A stretch of DNA of 64,000 nucleotides from Nymphaea colorata. Taxonomy: Eukaryota; Streptophyta; Magnoliopsida; Nymphaeales; Nymphaeaceae. Positions 16,815 to 29,530 of this stretch are shown here, in pieces. The stretch is taken from the NCBI RefSeq assembly GCF_008831285.2, contig NC_045144.1, positions 17,003,716 through 17,067,715 of the forward strand, written 5' to 3'. The position numbers and the translations under genes are program-made. Positions within the stretch are counted from its first letter, which is position 1. Each line of letters opens with the position of its first letter. Below the pieces are notes generated by a model that saw nothing but the letters and a program-made list of their open reading frames with translations, was not told the origin of the DNA and made no database searches.

Positions 16815-18128
16815 CTACAAAACACAGCGATCGGCAGAGAAAATAAGTTCACAATTCAATTCTTTTGTAAGTCTACTGACTGACAAGAGATTTAAAGGAA
16901 ACTGGGGGACATGTAATGCGCCCTGCATATGAAATTTGTCCAACAAGGACAGAGTGCCTTCGCATGCCACACATGTAGAGGAACCATCTGCAAGAGAAAC
17001 ACGTTCCCTTTCCGAGGACAACTTATACTCATGAAACAATTTGGGATTACCTGTCATGTGATGAGTAGCACCACTATCGACAATCCATTCCCCCACAGAA
17101 GAGTTACCTTTATTGCCAATAACTGCAAGAGCATGATTCGCTGTAGTTTCCTTTGAGGTCTCAATCTTGTTGACATCGATCCTGCCCAAATAAGCCCTTA
17201 GTTCACGAAGCTGATCAGCCGAAATAGAAAGTTTTTCCCCACTGGATTTGGGCACCTCAGGCCCAGGTGTTTTCCCACTAGAAGACCTCCCTCTATTTCC
17301 TTTCTTGTCTGGATAGAGATCCCAACAGTAATCGACGGTGTGACCCGTCTTCTTGCAGTGTGTGCATCGGCGATGGGGTCTAGCCAAGCCTCCAGGTCCA
17401 CGGCTCACAAGGGCTGATCTCTCATGAGAGAGACCAAGATCCCTCTTGCTTTCATTGGTGACCAGCCTTCTCTGTTCTTCTGCTTCAATAACCGAGTATA
17501 CATCTTCAATACTGGACACCTCTCCAGAATTCAGAATCTGGCTCCGAACACCTTCAAACTCATCATTTAAGCCAACTAAAAAGAGGAACACTCTGTTTTC
17601 CCATTTCTGGGCAATGTAAAGGGCCTGATCTTGGGAACAGTGCCACGAAATATCAGAGTGATAGTCAAGTTCTTCCCACTTGGCTTTGAAGGCCCCATAG
17701 TATTCTGCAACAGAAGAGTTCCCTTGACGGAGGTAATAAATAGTCTTCATTACTTGATAAGTGTGAATGGCCGTCTTCTTCTAGCCATACATTTGCTCAA
17801 GGACCACCCACATGTCCCGGGCAGTCTTCTTCCGAAGGATAAGAGGTTGAATCTCAGCGGAGACAGAGTTGACAATCCACGTTTTTACTTGATTGTCCTC
17901 AAGGAACCAAGTGTGCCACACATCACTTGTTCTTGCTGGTTCAGGGTTGCTCCCGTCGATATAGGCCATTCGACTACGGCCAGCAATCCCCATAGTCATA
18001 GCCGGCAACCACGAGAAATAGTTCTCCTTTGTGAGGCGAAGAGTAATAACCTGCATAGGAACGTTCTTGAGTCTCACAGTTCCGATTTCAGTTTGACTGA
18101 CCATCGACGAGGAAGAAGAGGCTGCCAT
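16815..18128 (-). pseudogene. E2 gag and protease
   Basis: Gag starts at MAASSSSSMVSQ (18128) and contains LTKENYFSWLPAM. One TAG stop at 17778-17780 (after LEQMYG) splits it. The second part (17750-16815) includes EYYGAFKAKWEELDY, a CCHC knuckle CTHCKKTGHTVDYC and the protease site WIVDSGATHHMTG. The region just upstream of the start (18170-18420) is markedly GC-rich compared with the AT-rich surroundings. Confidence 0.87.
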
Positions 18129-18490
18129 AATGACAGACCCACACAACGACGAGAGCAACAAGGGCAAGGAGCAGCTGCAGCGTGGAAGACAGCGGCGTCA
18201 GCAGAAGGGCGGAGCGTGAGGCGCTTGGCGGCAGAGGGAGCAGAAAACGACAGCGGGAGCAGAGAAGCGCAGAAGCCCTTGGCAGCAAAGGGCAGCGCTT
18301 GGAGGCGCTCGCCGAGCGCAGGAGGACGAGCGGCAGAAGGGCGGACGGCGGCAGTCGGACGGGCGACGGGAGGGCGGATGGCGGCAGACGGTGGACGTCT
18401 TGGCGTCGGACGGTGGCGATGAGCAGTGACTCCGTCGAACGATAAACAATGTCGGGCGCCTCCTCCAACACGTTAATGCCGGAACTTCAC

Positions 18491-18503
18491 GGCTCTGATA
18501 CCA
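18491..18503 (-). other. Primer-binding site of E2
   Basis: TGGTATCAGAGCC on the minus strand, directly after the CA end of the LTR. This is the plant initiator tRNA-Met complement used by most copia elements. Confidence 0.9.
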
Positions 18504-18749
18504 TGTAGAAATATGAACAAGGAAAGGAAGAAGAACAGTGATCACGATGTAACGTGGAAAACCCTCAACACGAGGGAGAAAAAACCACGAATGAGGAGGA
18601 GTCGGTGCCCACTAGCAGCCAGTCTCGCTCTCTCCTTAGATTATCATTAACACATAAGGATTAGGGTTACATGACTTAAGTAGTGCCCAACACGGGCTAC
18701 AAGATAGGTTGGGTATGGATCCGGACCCGAAACATACGATCTATCAACA
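18504..18749 (-). repeat. 5' LTR of E2
   Basis: A 246-bp segment starting TGTTGATAGATCG and ending TTTCTACA on the minus strand, immediately before the primer-binding site. No partner LTR is present in the window. Confidence 0.8.
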
Positions 18750-20167
18750 ACACTCAAGCTTATGATTTAAATCGATGATTTATGATCTAGTTCAAAATAA
18801 AAAATTGACATCTTTTGTTATGTTTTCTAGCTTCTTGGACCTATAAGGAACTCCCAACCCCTCTTTGTTCTTGAAAAACTTCTCAATTTTGGGTCTCTCT
18901 CTCTTTCTCCATGGTATTAATTTCCCTCTTCAGGTGAGTATTGTTCTTTTGTTATATTCAATTTTTTTTCCTATTGGAAAGGTTTCTCCTCTTAGTTATT
19001 ATTTTTTGATGTGCATATATGCTTCTTCTCATTAATTGCCATGTTCATCTCTCTCTCTCCCCTTTCAACCAGAAAATCCCATCTTTTCAGCATATGGGTG
19101 CTGGTCTTTCACATGGTGAGTATTCTCTGTTATCATTTCCATGTATTGTTCAGCTAGTTTGCATTTCCACATGTTAATATTGAGGCAATGTTAATTGCTG
19201 GGCACTTCGGACTTCCGATTGACAATGAAAAAGTAAATATTAGAACATGGGATCTAGGTAAATCTAGAATATATAAACATTTCAAGAAAACCCTGAAAAT
19301 GGTTTTATACCTCCTAAAGGGTCCAACCATGGGTGGAAACCTAGTCCTCTTTTCAATATTGTTTTTGGATTATCATAAATTTCATTTTGCAGGAGGTATC
19401 GTTGAAAATGCTTGGGAAATGGAAGGAATCTGAATATTTAGGTGGTCAGTTTATTCCTGTTGGTAGTATTGCTTACTTACAGCACCATCAAGGTGATTAT
19501 TTTGCTTATTCATTTCCATGCATTTAAATGATGTGCTTCGGTGTTGTTTGACCTATGTTTTTCCAAGCAATATTATTTTTTTGTCCTCGTCACATTGCAT
19601 AATTTGTCTACGAATCTAATAACTTGAAGATGCATTGCAGCCTGGCGAATATGGCAGCCAATTCATTCCATGAATCTTTCCTTTATTATTTTTATGCTAT
19701 TAGCATTTGTAGTTTTGCACTGTTCTCAAAAACTTGGATGGAAGTATTTGGCTCCTCTGCTAAGGATGTTGGCAAGCAATTGATCGTGAAGATTTTTTTT
19801 TCTTTGATATTTCTCATTTTTGCCAGCTTCTGTTATAGTCTCCAATGAGCCTTTTCTTTTGTTTGTTTGTTTGCTTTTTTTCTTGCTTTGTGTTTTACTG
19901 GGGTTAGGTACATATAGACTAAGGTTTGTTAGCTGAGGTCTTGCACTCTTGACTGCCTTCAATGTGAATGTCTTGGTTGTCAAAAGCTAAATGCCATTTT
20001 CCTCTATTGAAATGACACCCACATATTTCTCTAGGGCAGTTGTCTTTTGTTGTGATCACCTTAGGACTTTCGTCTAGTAAGATTTGTTTTGAGCTTCAAT
20101 GTGCGGTGCTGACATGCATTGCCTTGTAACAAGCCATGCCACCCATGAACTCCCAGTTTAGAACTTG
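18750..20167. other. AT-rich region, no recognised gene
   Basis: Short frames only. There are pyrimidine-rich stretches (18890-18910, 19050-19065), but no domain or splice-consistent exon chain was recognised. It may be decayed flanking or transposon sequence. Confidence 0.4.
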
Positions 20168-20172
20168 ATCCT

Positions 20173-20389
20173 TGTTGCAAGAGATCAAGAGAGACAAGGA
20201 GCGGTTGAGAGAGAGAGAGAAAACTGCACGATCTAATTCATTAAGCTGCCCACTTCTCACGTTAAATGAGAATTAGGGTAAAAAGAAGAAATTACAAAAA
20301 CAGTCCAAGACTGGAAGAACTATTAATAAAAGCTGTTAATACACCTTTTAAATATTCAAAAGACCACCTATTATAAATGTTATTCAACA
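20173..20389 (-). repeat. 3' LTR of E3
   Basis: 217 bp, TG to CA, directly after the polypurine tract. It contains a GA-rich block and a block around CTCTTGATCTC near its end. Paired with 25252-25468. Confidence 0.93.
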
Positions 20390-20396
20390 CTCCCCC

Positions 20397-23035
20397 TCAA
20401 GCTGTAGCATGGATGTTAATCATGCTCAGCTTGTTACAACATCTAGAGAATTCAACAATAGGCAATGCTTTAGTAAAGATATCAGTTGTTTGATCCTCTG
20501 AGGCTACATGTATAGTGGAGATGATTCCTCCTTGAACCATATTATGAATATAATGACAATCAACTTCAATGTGCTTTGTCTTCTCAAGAAATACATGATT
20601 ATTGGCAATGTATGTGGCAGCTCTGTTATCACAAAACATTTTCATAGACAAAGAAGTTGGAATACCAAGACTCTCAAGTAGGGATCTAGACCAAGTCATT
20701 TCGACAGCAGTTTGAGTCATCGCACGATATTCTGACTCCGCACTAGACCTATAAACAACACTTTATTTTTTACTCATCCAGGAAATGAGATTTCCTCCCA
20801 CAAACACACAAAACCCTGTGGTAGACTTTCTGTCATCAATTGAGCTTGCACAATCTGCATCATTGTAAGCTTCAACATCAAGAGATGTACCTTTTTTAAA
20901 GAAAAGGCCTTTGCCAGGGAAGTGACTTCAAATATTTGACAATCAACATAGCTGCACCCCAGTGTGATTGTTTTGGTTTTTCCATGAATTGGCTTAATTT
21001 TCTCATGGCAAAGCTAATATCTGGTCAAGTCACTGTCACATAAAGAAGCTTACCAATCAATGATCTGTAGGCTTGTGAAGCTACATCTTTCGAGTCATCC
21101 TCATATAGATGTACCTGTGGATTCATAGGAAAAGTTGCTGGTTTAGTTCCTAGCATCCATGTGTCTTGTAAAAGATCAAGAACATACTTCCTTTGTGACA
21201 ACACAACTCCTTCCTTGCTACGAGCAACTTGGATGCTAAGAAAATAACGTAGCTGACCAAGATCTTTGGTAACAAAGTGTTTTTGCAAGAACTACTTTGT
21301 TAGAGCTACCTCCTGCTCACATTCACCTGTCAAAACAATATCATCAACATACACCACTAGCACAACTGTACCTCTAGATACTTTCTTGATGAACAATGAA
21401 CGGTCCAGCTGAGACCTCGTAAAGCCACATTCTAACACCACTTCAGAGAATTTGTGAAACCAAGCACGAGGACTTTGTTTCAATCCATAGATAGCTTTCT
21501 TCCACCTGCACACCTTACCACACTCCCCCTGACGTTCAAAGCCAGGGGGTTGCTGCATGTAAGCAGTCTCATCAAGATCCCCATATAAGAAAGCATTTTT
21601 GACATCCAACTGATATAAGGGTTAATCATAATGCACTGTGACTGACACAAGAAGACGTATGGTCCCCATCCTAGCTACAGGCGAGAAAGTCTCAAAGAAA
21701 TCAACACCATATGTTTGTGTATATCCTTTGGCTACAAGACGAGCTTTGTAGCGTTCCACTGAGCCATTGGATAAATACTTAATGGTGAAAACCCATTTGG
21801 AGCCAATGACATCACAACCAGATGGAGGATCAACCAAGTCCCATGTCCCTCGTTGTAGTAGAGTTTCCATCTCATCTTGCATAGTTTGCCTCCACTTCGG
21901 GTCAAGTACTGCTTGTTGATGACTAGAGGGAATAGAGTGCACTGACAAGGCTGACACGAACTGTTGCAGGCTACCACCAATATGATCAGTAAAAACAAAC
22001 TGAGATATAGGATGAAGAGTATAGTGTCGTTTGCCTTTGCGAAGAGCGATGGGAAGGTCATCAGCCCCATCAGAGCCATGGGTGCCATAATTTAGGTTTT
22101 CATGAGAGCTTACCTCCTGAGGAGACATTGGTGAAGAGACAGTGGGAGCCTTATGTCGACAGATATAAGTCTATGGAGGATCTGTAAAGCGACTATTGGG
22201 GGGAGACACAGACTCAAGGTGAGAAGGAACCGACTCCAATGGGATGGGAGGAATGGGAAGAAGAACGGAAGGTAACACCTATTGTGGAGGACAAGAGGAG
22301 ATGTAATAAGGTTGAGACTCAAATAAGGTAACATCTGCACTAATAAATTCTTTATGAGTTAAGGGATCAAAACATTTGTAGTCTTTTTAATGGGAAGGAT
22401 AGCCAATGAAAACACACTTGATGGACTGAGCTGCAAGTTTATCCCTGTGTGTGCCTAGAACATGAACAAAACAAGTACAACCAAACACCTTTGAAGGAAG
22501 GTAAAATAATGGTCGATTGGGAAACATTCTTTGGATGGGAATTTCATTTTGAATAGCTGATGATGGTAAACGATTGATCAGGTAACAAGCAGTAAGTATG
22601 ACATCTCCCCAAAAACCCGTAGGGAGATGAGAGTGCAACATAAGAGTATGAGCCATGTCTAGAAGTTGGCGATGTTTTCTCTCAACAACCCCATTTTGTT
22701 GGGACGTGTGAGGACATGTAAACTATTGTCGAATACTATGATTGTGGTAAAATTGCATTAAGTTTGAGGCTTTGAACTCTAAGACATTATCAGTGTGAAT
22801 GCATTTGACAGTAGAAGAAAATTGAGTCTTTATTTATAGAATGAAATTTTTGAGAATACATATGACATCAGACCTCTCTTTCAACAAAAACACCCAACTG
22901 ACTCTAGAATAATCATCAACAATGACTAGGTAATAACAAAACTTAGACCTACTAGCAACTTGATTAGGCCCTCACACATCAACATGAAGAAGATCAAAAA
23001 GACTCTGACTAGACAGACTCACACTTGAAGGAAAA
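20397..23035 (-). pseudogene. E3 integrase, RT and RNase H
   Basis: Recognisable on the minus strand despite about a dozen stops. Integrase has [43 protein letters not shown] and KVFGCTCFVHV. RT has [46 protein letters not shown] and VVYVDDIVLTG (intact YVDD). RNase H has YNDADCASS, KSTTGFCVFVGG and IFTKALP. Stops occur for example at 21289-21291 and 21619-21621 and near 20760 and 22390. It can have no function without another element's enzymes. Confidence 0.93.
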
Positions 23036-24613
23036 CTACTTCGAGTGTGTTTGCTAAGTTGACAAGCTTCACACTCAAAGGTGTCATGGGAAGAACATGA
23101 CGCAGCTTCGATGGAGAAGGATGACCCAACCACAGGTGCCATTGATATGGAGTGGGTTTTTGAGACATAGAAATAGCTGCAGAATCCACAGATGTCGACA
23201 AAAGGTAGACTCCCCCTTGCTCTTGACCTCCACCAATCATCTTCCCAGTTTGTAAGTCCTGAAATAGACAAGAATTAGGGTCAAACATGACTTTACATGG
23301 CAAACTAGATGTTAGCTGTTGTACTGACAATAGACTTGTAGGAAACTCTAGAGTATATAAAACATTTGATAAACTTAATGAAGGGGAGATTTTAACATCA
23401 CCACTTCTCATAATGGGAGAGAACCTACCATCAGTTAATTTAACAAACTGCGGCTGATCAAACTTGGTCAAGGAAGAGAACAAATGCGGCCGACTACAAA
23501 AATGTCTCAAGACACCTGAATCAATCATCCAAACTGTACCTAGGTCGTGTGAAACTAAGGAAAGAGCATAACCAACTATTCCAGACAAGGCAAAGACTAA
23601 TGTGGAAGATGAAGCAGCTCTTTGAGATAATATATGCTCATACTCTGCCTTATTCAGGCTAAGAGAGAAAGACTCATATGTAGATGGATTCTCTCCAATG
23701 GCTGCTGCCTGAGCCATTCCCGTAGGAATTGAAGATGAAGTACCTCTACCTGTGGGAGTCTTAGACCCTCTTCCCTGTGAGCCTCTAGATGGTCGACCAT
23801 AGATATCCCAGCACCTGTCCACAAGATGACCTATTTTCCCACAATAGGTACAGTGAAATCTACCACATCCTCCGAACCTCCTACCTGTGCCTCTTCCTCT
23901 AGAGATAGAGGAAGAACTTGACCCATGCCCATTAGATGCAGCCAATGCTGATGTGGGGGTGTCACTGACAAACTGAGGTAGAGTAACCACCAGACGACTT
24001 AGCCTATTATATGCCTCTACCAAACCAAGGATATCACTCCCAGTGAGCATCTGTGTCTTTCCCACTGAATATTCTGGAGAAAGACCTGCCAAAAACATGG
24101 AAACCATACTTTGCTCATAATGAGTCTTATAGCACGACGTACATGGAGGTCGAAGGGATTTTAGTCGCTCAAAAGTGGCCTTGACTGCTACAAAATATTG
24201 GGGCAAACTCATATCACCCTGTTGTAGTTTGTATAGTTCTTCCTCTATCTGGAATACCTTGCTCATATTCTTGTCATGTGAATAAGTCTCACGTAAAAAA
24301 TCTTACATCTCCTTAGTAGTAGTATAATACGCAATGGTAGGAGAAATAGAAGAGTCCACACTATTCATGATCCAAAACATAACCATGTTATTATCCTCTT
24401 CCCACGAAGCATACTTTCCAGTCTTGATAAAAGGTTCATCTTCCTCAAGTAAATATTTTTTTCGATGTCCAACATCATGAATGACCTCGACAAGATTTCA
24501 TAATTAAGACCATCCAATTTAACTATAGAACCGTATGAGAATGGATTGCCTCCAATTTTAAACTCATGAGAGAAATCAGGTTTGGGATTTTCAGCCATTG
24601 TAAATATGTCCAC
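23019..24613 (-). pseudogene. E3 gag and protease
   Basis: Gag begins MAENPKPDF (about 24598) with NPFSYGSIVKLDG; a frameshift follows after RSFMM. The main frame 24266-23019 carries the gag helices, an RGRG-rich stretch, the CCHC knuckle CTYCGKIGHLVDRC and a protease site MIDSGVLRHFCS where DSGA is expected. It then reads HLWLGHPSPSKL (gag-pre-integrase) and shifts frame near 23100. Closely resembles E4 gag. Confidence 0.92.
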
Positions 24614-25239
24614 AATAGTTCAGCCGAAAGAGAATATATAGAGCAGAATAAGGCTGATCAGAAAAAAAGAGGGACTAGTGCCACAACAAAAAAAAATTGT
24701 GTAGATGAGCAACACTTCTTCCAAATAAAATATAAATAACCACACAGCAGGTTGCTGTCCACGGCTGACAACCACTCCACGACTACAAAATAAATTCACT
24801 CACGTGTAGATGGGCTGCGCTTCTTCCCACACAGCAGATTTCTGTCCAGACAACAGCCACACCACGATTACCAAAAATAATTCTACTCACGTTTAGATGC
24901 GCAGCACTTCTTCCCACACAACAAATTGCTGTCCACCATTGATGACGACTTCTGCATCAGCATCCACGACTCCTCAACCAGCAGTTCTTCATTTGGCCGC
25001 TCCACCATCTTATGTCAGTCCATAAGATATTAAAAGACGTAGACTCCCACACAGCTGCGCCATCCACGATTGGAGTCTATTCACGCATATTTCTGAGCAT
25101 GGACAGACTCCTTCCCATGCTCCTTGCTGATGTTGCCGACTAGAACAGATGAAGGAAGAGACGAGAAGAGGAGAGAGAGAGATCGCCGGAGAGGAGAAGG
25201 TCACCCAAAGTTGGACTATTGGCAGTGGTTACTTCCCTT
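24614..25239. other. E3 untranslated leader with imperfect tandem repeats
   Basis: Between gag and the primer-binding site. Units of about 90 bp containing CTTCTTCCCACACA and GCTGTCCA recur three times between 24710 and 24950. No protein motif is seen. Confidence 0.7.
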
Positions 25240-25251
25240 GCTCTGTTACCA
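25240..25251 (-). other. Primer-binding site of E3
   Basis: TGGTAACAGAGC next to the LTR end on the minus strand. This differs by one base from the usual initiator tRNA-Met complement TGGTATCAGAGC. Confidence 0.8.
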
Positions 25252-25468
25252 TGCTGCGAGGGATCAAGAGAGACGAGGAGAGGTTGAGAGAGAGAGAGAA
25301 AATTGCACGATCTAATTCATTAAGCTGCCCACTTCTCACGTTAAATGAGAATTAGGGTAAAAAGAAGAAATTACAAAAATAGTCTAAGACTGGAAAAACT
25401 ATTAATAAAAGCTGTTAATACACCTTTTAAATATTCAAAAGACCACCTGTTATAAATGTTATTCAACA
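25252..25468 (-). repeat. 5' LTR of E3
   Basis: 217 bp, starting TGTTGAATAAC on the minus strand. Pairs with the LTR at 20173-20389 and is followed on the outside by the ATCCT target-site copy. Confidence 0.93.
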
Positions 25469-25777
25469 ATCCTGACAATCATTGTTTAGACAACTTTGTT
25501 TTTATAGGTCTGTTTTTTGTGCACATTGAATGGTCAATATTTGTATTTGTATTTGTGCTTTAAGACATTAAGTTGTGCTTATCCATGTTTGTATGAAAGT
25601 TAAATCATTTGAGTTGGTATTAATTTAGTGATACCAAAAGATATGTGGAATGTAGTGGAAGATCTTGGAGCTAAAAACCTATGGTTGTGCATCCCGAAAA
25701 TGAAGTTATGACGACAGCCTAAAAGGGGAAATGTTTTCTTTGATTCACCTATTTCTTAGCGGACAGGAAAAGCAGAC

Positions 25778-25889
<112 letters not shown>

Positions 25890-26095
25890 AGTGCATAATA
25901 GTGAGGTTATGGTTTCCATAGACATGGGCCCAAATAGTGAGGTTAATGGTTTTCTTCATGTGGGACTATGTTGAGGCTTCCAATCTTTACATCCAATGCT
26001 CTAATTTCAATTATATCAGTGTCTGATCTTCTGCTAACTGAAGACTAATGGGTGGGTAGTCTAATATTTACTCGCTACTAGGGGGCAACCAAATT

Positions 26096-26098
<3 letters not shown>

Positions 26099-26156
<58 letters not shown>
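26099..26156. repeat. Compound (TA)n(GA)n microsatellite
   Basis: A TA run passes directly into a GA run. At 26205-26258 a 27-bp unit (TTTTGAGATTAATCTCATTT core) is also tandemly duplicated. Confidence 0.95.
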
Positions 26157-26158
<2 letters not shown>

Positions 26159-26849
26159 GCTGGGCGTTCATGTAATTATGGAACATTGATTATGGAGGAG
26201 CACAATGTTTTGAGATTAATCTCATTTTTAGTTTTGAGATTAATCTCATTTTTAGTGCTCAGTTTGTTAATGGCATCTTAATCAAGTGTTATCTGTTTCA
26301 TGTATTTGGTTGATCCTATAGATTTACACCTCGTCTTAATTGCACGTCATATAAGGCTCTCTTCTATTTGGTGTAAAGGAAAGGTATCCAACCAACCATC
26401 CTGCACGGATTGGGAGAGAAAATTAGGTAAGGAAGAAATGTAATTTGTGCGATTACATTTTAAAAGTTTGCGGGGTTCCTTATCGCTATCGCGTGGATAA
26501 AGGGCACAAGACATCCTTCTTTGGCCATTTTTAAGGCTCATTTTCAAAAGCACGTCCTACAAATAAATGCTTCAACTTGATTTACAACGGGTCCACCTCC
26601 TTCGATGTTAAGTTGGTGGAAAGCGTACAACTGGCAAGCACACTATATCTTAGAGGGATGTCTTGGCGCAAATACCAACACGCGTGCGCCATACCGTTGC
26701 TCCCGGCTCTCTCTTTTCTTGAATAATGGCTCCTAAAGGGTGCCTCCTCTCGGCATCGTCGATCACAGAGGAGAAAAACGTCACCCATGAACGGCAAGCC
26801 GATGCTTCCGGTGCAAGCAATGGATCCGCCATGAGATGCTCGCTCTGCG

Positions 26850-27165
26850 GCAGCAGCCTGCCGCAGAAACGATGCTTCTGCTACAAGAGATGAGAAGACC
26901 GGAGTGTCCCTGCTATTCGTCGGTGTGGGCGGCAAGCCGGCAACGGCCTGTCCGCCATCGCGATGGTCGCTGACGGTAGCCCAGAGTCTTTGTGTCTGTG
27001 TGTGTATCAAGGAGGGAAGATTCATGTGAACTCTGGTTCTTGATGTTTTGCTGCAGCAGCCTGCCGCAGGAACGATGCTTCCGCTACAAGAGATGAGAAG
27101 ACGGAGTGGCCCTGTGATTCGTCTGGGCGGCATGCCGGCAACGGCCTGTCCGCCATCGCGCCATC
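26850..27165. repeat. Imperfect direct duplication of about 110 bp
   Basis: A GC-rich segment beginning GCAGCAGCCTGCCGCAG and ending GGCCTGTCCGCCATCGCG occurs at about 26850-26960 and again at about 27053-27160. The copies carry small indels. The open minus-strand frame across it (27133-26582) has no recognised domain and is low in credibility. Confidence 0.85.
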
Positions 27166-27189
27166 CATATAACTTGAAGCCCGTTCATC

Positions 27190-28062
27190 AAATTTGCGCT
27201 ACGATGGATTAGTTACACCTGCTGGAGTCATTAAGTAGATTGTGGTTCTTGCTGGCAACGAGGAGATTTTGCAGGTAGAGGCATCTGGCATGCCTGTGTT
27301 AGTTTGAACCGCATTTTCCTTTTTTCATGCTCGATCTTCTTTTCTTGCTGACTTTTGCTGTGGTGTAGTATTTCTTGAAATCAGTAGTTGGTTGTAAATT
27401 AAAGTATGGTTGCTAGAATGGCTATGAAGAGTGTCATTGCTAGTCATTCTTTTTTCTCCTTAATTAGGAAGATCTTGAAAAGGTGTGATCTCCTTTCTTA
27501 GGAATAATAGTTCTGTACAAGTGTATTGTTGTGTACAAGTACTTGCATTTTCAATCTTGTGCACGTGTGCTTGTGAGCATGCCATTGGTGTTTTTAAATA
27601 TCGTAAGTAATTTCCTTTTTTCTTTTGTCTTAATATGGCTTAACATTTCTTTACTACTTAATTATTTTATAGCTTTTAGCTTTTTATTTCTCTTTTGTAC
27701 ACCTCTAAGAATATTAGTAGAAGTTATTTTCCCCCATGTTCTTCTTCTATGCACTTTTGCAAATGGTAAGGTTTTCCTTTGATGAAATTGGTTGGAGGCA
27801 TATGCTTTGGATCCTACCTTGCACTATGCAGTCCACTGCATTTAGGTCCATTACTTGGAGGAGCGTAGGACAATATTATAATTGAATTGAAAGATCTTTT
27901 TTCTTTGTTTTTATTGCTGGATAACATGCATCTTCTTATGTTTTATCATTGTTATCCTTTAATTTATAGGAAAGTATAACAACTGCTATGCTTGCATATG
28001 TTTTAAGTGGAATGGGTGAAAATCCAACTACTCTAGTTGGTGCACATGTACCACACTTAGGC
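27190..28062 (+). pseudogene. MurC-like Mur ligase remnant (two exon-like blocks)
   Basis: Block 1 (about 27190-27310) reads YDGLVTPAGVIK, a TAG stop, then GNEEILQVEASGMPV, resembling the start of plant UDP-N-acetylmuramate-alanine ligase-like proteins. Block 2 (about 27969-28060) follows a TAG acceptor and reads SITTAMLAYVLSGMGENP and VGAHVP, matching the segment after the GTHGKS/T P-loop, but with the P-loop lysine changed to E and T to I. Later exons were not found. A remnant of a plant Mur ligase gene is the best fit; identity rests on about 50 residues and needs a profile search. Confidence 0.42.
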
Positions 28063-29525
28063 TTGCGCAAACTTATATGGGTTCAAGTCTTGAATTGACA
28101 CCCTGTTCATGGTCATACCTAGTGCAATTTTGCTCATTATTTGAGTTATCTGTCAGTTTATAGGCATGAATTTGGTGTTCTGTTTGTCTTTCAATACATT
28201 AGCAAAAATCGTGGTACTTAAGTACATTAAGGGGTGACTTGACTGAGCTTTATTGAGGCGATGATTGTAATTTGTAGCTATGGTCACACTAGAGTATGAG
28301 GATTCTGTTGAGTCAAAACTAGAAAGGCAATTGGCCTTGCAAGAACCAAAGCACATGGAATGTTGTTTTGTATTTGATGGACCAATTTTTCTTGAAGGGA
28401 TTATCCTTATGTTCCTGCCCTCATTTGAATGTCACCATATCTACTTGAGAATTAGTTCATATTGGTGATAACTCATATAACCAACTTTAATGTGCTAATA
28501 GCACACACAGTCATGCAACAAATTGGTCTTTGAGATAAATCATATGGTGCTTGGAGAATGAGATCACACCATGTAATGGATGATATCAAATGCAAGCTTC
28601 AGCATGGTCATGGGCAGTTCCTGAATAAAGGAACACATACAATTACAATTGTGTTTTTGTGGTCAAATCAATCAACTATCTATTGTGTGGAATTTATAGG
28701 AAAGAAGTCTTATAAACTTCCACACAGTTCCAATTATTATCCTCACTTGTCAAGTGAACTTTTTTAGTGTTTTATATTTCTCTTTCACCAGGGACTTGGC
28801 TATGTGAAACCAATTTTTGCTGAGTTGAGCATTTTGGGTCTTCAACAACCCAAAATCTAGTATGTGCAACCCCTTTGCGGCCATTAGCAAGCCTAGCAGA
28901 TCTTGTTACCATGGTTTTCTATGTTCACCTCAAGTTAGTTTCTTGCTACATAAGGAATTGGATACAATATAGATTTTGAATACATAATTCTGGATTGTCT
29001 TCTGGTAGTGTCTTCTTGAACTATGACTTATTTCTGTTCAAAATTTTGATATTACCCTTATTTCTTGACAGATCTTGCTACTTGAAATCTGGTCTGAGCT
29101 TCTAAATTTGCTAACCAAGATGAACTTTGGTTTTTTTACACTACTACTTGTGATTTATCAAGATTATTTATTTTAATGTAGGCTGCCATTTTGTGTTGGC
29201 GGTACACATTGACTGGCATAATTTGAGGTACACATTTTGTCTGGTGTAATTTGTTAATTTTGGCTATTGTAATTTACATTGATATTCTTTCCTTTCTATT
29301 CAATTATAACTATGCAAAAACTATTGTTTTGCAAAGAGTAGTAAAAGCTAAAAGGAAAAGGTAATTATTGTTGATTGGCTACAAGCAGAAAATTGAGCAA
29401 TCTAATGTATGATAATGCCTTGTAAAGTGAAGCATTACCGTTAGTATGCTGTTGAGAATATTCATTTGATGACAGCTAGAGTTAGCATATGTAATGTGGT
29501 TTCTTGTTGCACCAGTACTTCCATG
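28063..29525. other. AT-rich region without a recognised gene
   Basis: Two plus-strand frames of 60-70 codons (28280-28468, 28558-28767) have no known motif. It could hold introns or decayed exons of the MurC-like remnant, but nothing more matches. Confidence 0.35.
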
Positions 29526-29530
29526 GTGAT

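Larger units (their letters stand above)
16263..18749 (-). mobile_element. Ty1/copia element E2, truncated (5' LTR, gag, protease, part of integrase)
   Basis: On the minus strand: 5' LTR (18749-18504), primer-binding site, GC-rich leader, gag (from about 18128), protease and integrase ending at 16263. Everything after the second catalytic region of integrase (RT, RNase H, 3' LTR) is missing, and E1 leader sequence follows at once. Its LTR and protein differ from E1, so these are separate families joined in one orientation. Confidence 0.87.
20168..25473 (-). mobile_element. Ty1/copia element E3, full-length but mutated, with target-site duplication
   Basis: Element 20173-25468 (5,296 bp) with 217-bp LTRs and a perfect 5-bp target-site duplication ATCCT (20168-20172 and 25469-25473). 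Order on the minus strand: 5' LTR, primer-binding site, leader, gag, protease, integrase, RT, RNase H, polypurine tract (GAGGGGGAG), 3' LTR. The LTRs differ at about 10 of 217 positions by eye, so this insertion is older than E4. Many stops and frameshifts. Confidence 0.95.

Noticed and set aside
17631-18422. 263-codon plus-strand open frame
   Set aside because: It lies antisense to E2 gag and its GC-rich leader. The second half is an R/A/G-rich by-product of that leader, and no domain fits.
26582-27133. 183-codon minus-strand frame
   Set aside because: It covers a GC-rich direct duplication, its composition follows the repeat and it has no recognised domain.
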